Positions 59,301 through 59,719 of a stretch of 59,719 nucleotides of DNA are shown here, one piece after another. A program made the position numbers and the translations under genes. The number at the start of each line of letters is the position of its first letter. Position 1 is the first letter of the stretch. The stretch comes from Salinimicrobium profundisediminis (GTDB lineage: Bacteria; Bacteroidota; Bacteroidia; Flavobacteriales; Flavobacteriaceae), in contig NZ_JAPJDA010000024.1 of the NCBI RefSeq assembly GCF_026241755.1, positions 1 through 59,719 on the forward strand. The letters are read 5' to 3'. Below the pieces are notes generated by a model. That model was not told where the DNA came from, did not search any database, and saw only the letters and a list, made by a program, of their open reading frames with translations.

Positions 59301-59570
59301 CCGGGAATGAGAAGCCGCTGGTTATTCAACTTTATGGCAGTTGTATCTTTTGCAAGTATTATGATGACCTACTTTGGGGTGAATTTCTACCTCTCAGGGC
59401 TGCATTCTTATGCCAGTGGAGATAAGGTAATTACCCCAACTTTTGTTTACTATTCTGTAGTAGTGGTAGCCATTTTAGGAGCAGTTTCTTACTGGAGGTT
59501 TACCAAGTACTATAAAAAAGGAAACCGAAGCAGGTTGACTGCAGATTATATTAAGAAGAAGAAAAAATAG
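56370..59570 (+). CDS. ccsBA: Fused ResB-CcsA cytochrome c biogenesis protein (System II)
   Basis: A 1066-residue membrane protein that exports heme and attaches it to periplasmic cytochromes c. The N-terminal half is ResB/CcsB-like: helices around 10-35, 45-65 and 72-90, a large periplasmic domain (90-450) and a helix near 435-455. A second periplasmic loop follows (480-750). The C-terminal 300 residues are CcsA-like, with about eight helices and the tryptophan-rich heme motif WGRYWGWDPKETWALV near 950. Heme-binding His are expected nearby. Flavobacterial fusions of this size are usual. It is last in the window, monocistronic with a palindromic terminator. Confidence 0.93.
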   Translation: MQKKIASIIFSTRLMAFLFIVFAVALGMGTFIENWYSTETAKVWIYNALWFEVIMALFVVNFTGNIFRYRLHKKEKWSSLLLHLSFIFILVGAFVTRYISYEGMMPIREGATENTFLSEKTFLTTFIDGEIDGEPRRRVVENEVLLAPGASNEFTFNTDYNGQPVKLEILDYIHGAEEGLVEDPEGENYLKIVEAGGGERHDHYIKEGEVSSIHNVLFALNKPTDGAINITVENGEYSISSPFEGTYMRMADQMQGQVEADSVQTLLLRSLYNMAGMQFVLPDPVVRGKYDVIPTEEKTEGQQDAAVVRVSTAGESQTVKLLGGKGMVTDPIKLNLGGLEFYVRYGSKEYELPFSIKLNDFIAERYPGTEKSYSSFKSKVTVIDEETTFDYEIFMNHVLDYEGYRFFQASFDPDEKGTVLSVNHDFWGTWITYIGYTLLYIGLMWILFAKGSRFGELKQMLEKVKKKKASITGILLVLFSTTAGFAQEEEHAHENPLTIPKARIDSIIKANVVSEEHAAEFGRLVVQDAGGRMKPVNTYSSELLRKLSKSDDYEGLTADQVMISLTENPTMWYNVPVINVKKENDSIRHIVGVPEDQKFIALTSFFDREGNYKLSPYLERAYMAAVPDQFEKDFIETDRRVNLLYNALQGEILRIFPIPGHENDKWVSFPEAAEAGFKGMDSVYTRQILPMYFSALQTAKKTGDYSQANELLNSIKGFQKKFGGEVMPSEEKLETEILYNKYDVFRNLFAMYMIAGVLMLIFVIAQIFRDSKMIRILIRLSIAAIIIFFVLHTLGLIARWYISGHAPWSDAYESMIYVAWATMLFGLLFGRKSDLTIASTAFVTSMILMIAHWNWMDPSIANLQPVLDSYWLMIHVSVIVGSYGPFTLGMILGAVALILMIFTTKNNKKKMDLTIKEITIITEMALTIGLVMLTIGNFLGGQWANESWGRYWGWDPKETWALVSIMVYAFVIHMRLVPGMRSRWLFNFMAVVSFASIMMTYFGVNFYLSGLHSYASGDKVITPTFVYYSVVVVAILGAVSYWRFTKYYKKGNRSRLTADYIKKKKK

Positions 59571-59572
59571 TG

Positions 59573-59596
59573 TTCAGTGATCGGTATTCAGTGATC
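59573..59596. repeat. Direct repeat TTCAGTGATC (14-bp period)
   Basis: TTCAGTGATC at 59573-59582 and 59587-59596, just after the ccsBA stop. Short microsatellite-like duplication of unknown role. Confidence 0.5.
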
Positions 59597-59603
59597 AGAA
59601 AAA

Positions 59604-59649
59604 TTTAAAAGAAAAAATCCTGCTGTACAGCAGGATTTTTTCTTTTAAA
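59604..59649. terminator. Perfect 46-bp palindrome, bidirectional terminator
   Basis: The arms 59604-59626 and 59627-59649 are exact complements (centre CTGTACAG; outer TTTAAAAG and CTTTTAAA), with T runs on both sides. Strong hairpin after ccsBA. Confidence 0.85.
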
Positions 59650-59719
59650 CCTTAAACCTTAAACCTTAAACCTTAAACCTTAAACCTTAAACCTTAAACC
59701 TTAAACCTTAAACCTTAAA
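59645..59719. repeat. Heptanucleotide tandem array (TTAAACC)n at the window edge
   Basis: At least 10.7 copies of TTAAACC in an unbroken 7-bp period, running off the right edge. It starts within the palindrome's right arm. No gene is seen in it. Confidence 0.95.

Overview
The window is chromosomal DNA of a member of the Bacteroidota, most likely a marine Flavobacteriaceae close to Gramella, Salegentibacter or Zunongwangia. The lineage is inferred from a type IX secretion (T9SS) locus with PorP/SprF-like and PorE-like proteins and a giant HYR-repeat adhesin carrying a CHU_C (type B) sorting domain, from -7 boxes of the Bacteroidota form TAnnTTTG, from families such as DUF3822, DUF2911 and DUF2520, and from a DnaX without zinc-binding cysteines. 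Genes are dense, lie in short operons on both strands, and are mostly housekeeping. I saw no insertion sequence, prophage, CRISPR array or tRNA gene.

Layout. 0.1-4.7 kb: DEAD-box helicase, pentapeptide and OstA-like pair, L,D-transpeptidase, alpha/beta hydrolase. 4.9-6.8 kb: sulfur/redox genes (OsmC, two rhodaneses, a small YgaP-like membrane protein, DUF302) with two Crp/Fnr-like dyads. 7-12.5 kb: GMC oxidoreductase, MFS transporter, small membrane protein, SDR/DUF2867 protein, methylglyoxal synthase coupled to an unannotated 51-codon gene. 12.6-17.2 kb: FA-hydroxylase, lipoprotein, a FAM20-like kinase-fold protein and a DUF389 membrane protein. 17.4-20.1 kb: pyrR-pyrB-STAS-like-rnz. 20.3-20.8 kb: CAP lipoprotein. 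21.2-33.8 kb: the T9SS adhesin operon. 34.3-38.4 kb: pdxH-sixA-ppk1-ppx (polyphosphate). 38.4-41.4 kb: miaE, dnaX with an in-register slippery run, and rnpB. 41.4-43.8 kb: rsmD operon. 43.9-47.1 kb: RecD-like helicase, kdsB, DUF2911 protein. 47.2-52.5 kb: PIG-L hydrolase, a 35-aa membrane protein, sodium:solute symporter, Gfo/Idh oxidoreductase. 52.5-56.3 kb: DUF2520, kdsC, SMR exporter, UbiA prenyltransferase, maf, mscS. 56.4-59.6 kb: fused cytochrome c biogenesis protein, then a 46-bp palindrome and a heptanucleotide tandem array that runs off the window.

The most unusual signals are not single genes. Two short words shaped like odd-length palindromes, CAAAAATGNCATTTTTG and CTTCSGAAG, recur far above chance in genes (in several reading frames) and between genes. 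Other leads are the E. coli-type dnaX slippery site with a stop one codon into the -1 frame, the exact 735-bp super-repeat of the adhesin, the stand-alone FAM20-like protein, the operator dyads near the rhodanese genes, and two small genes joined to their neighbours by start/stop overlaps.
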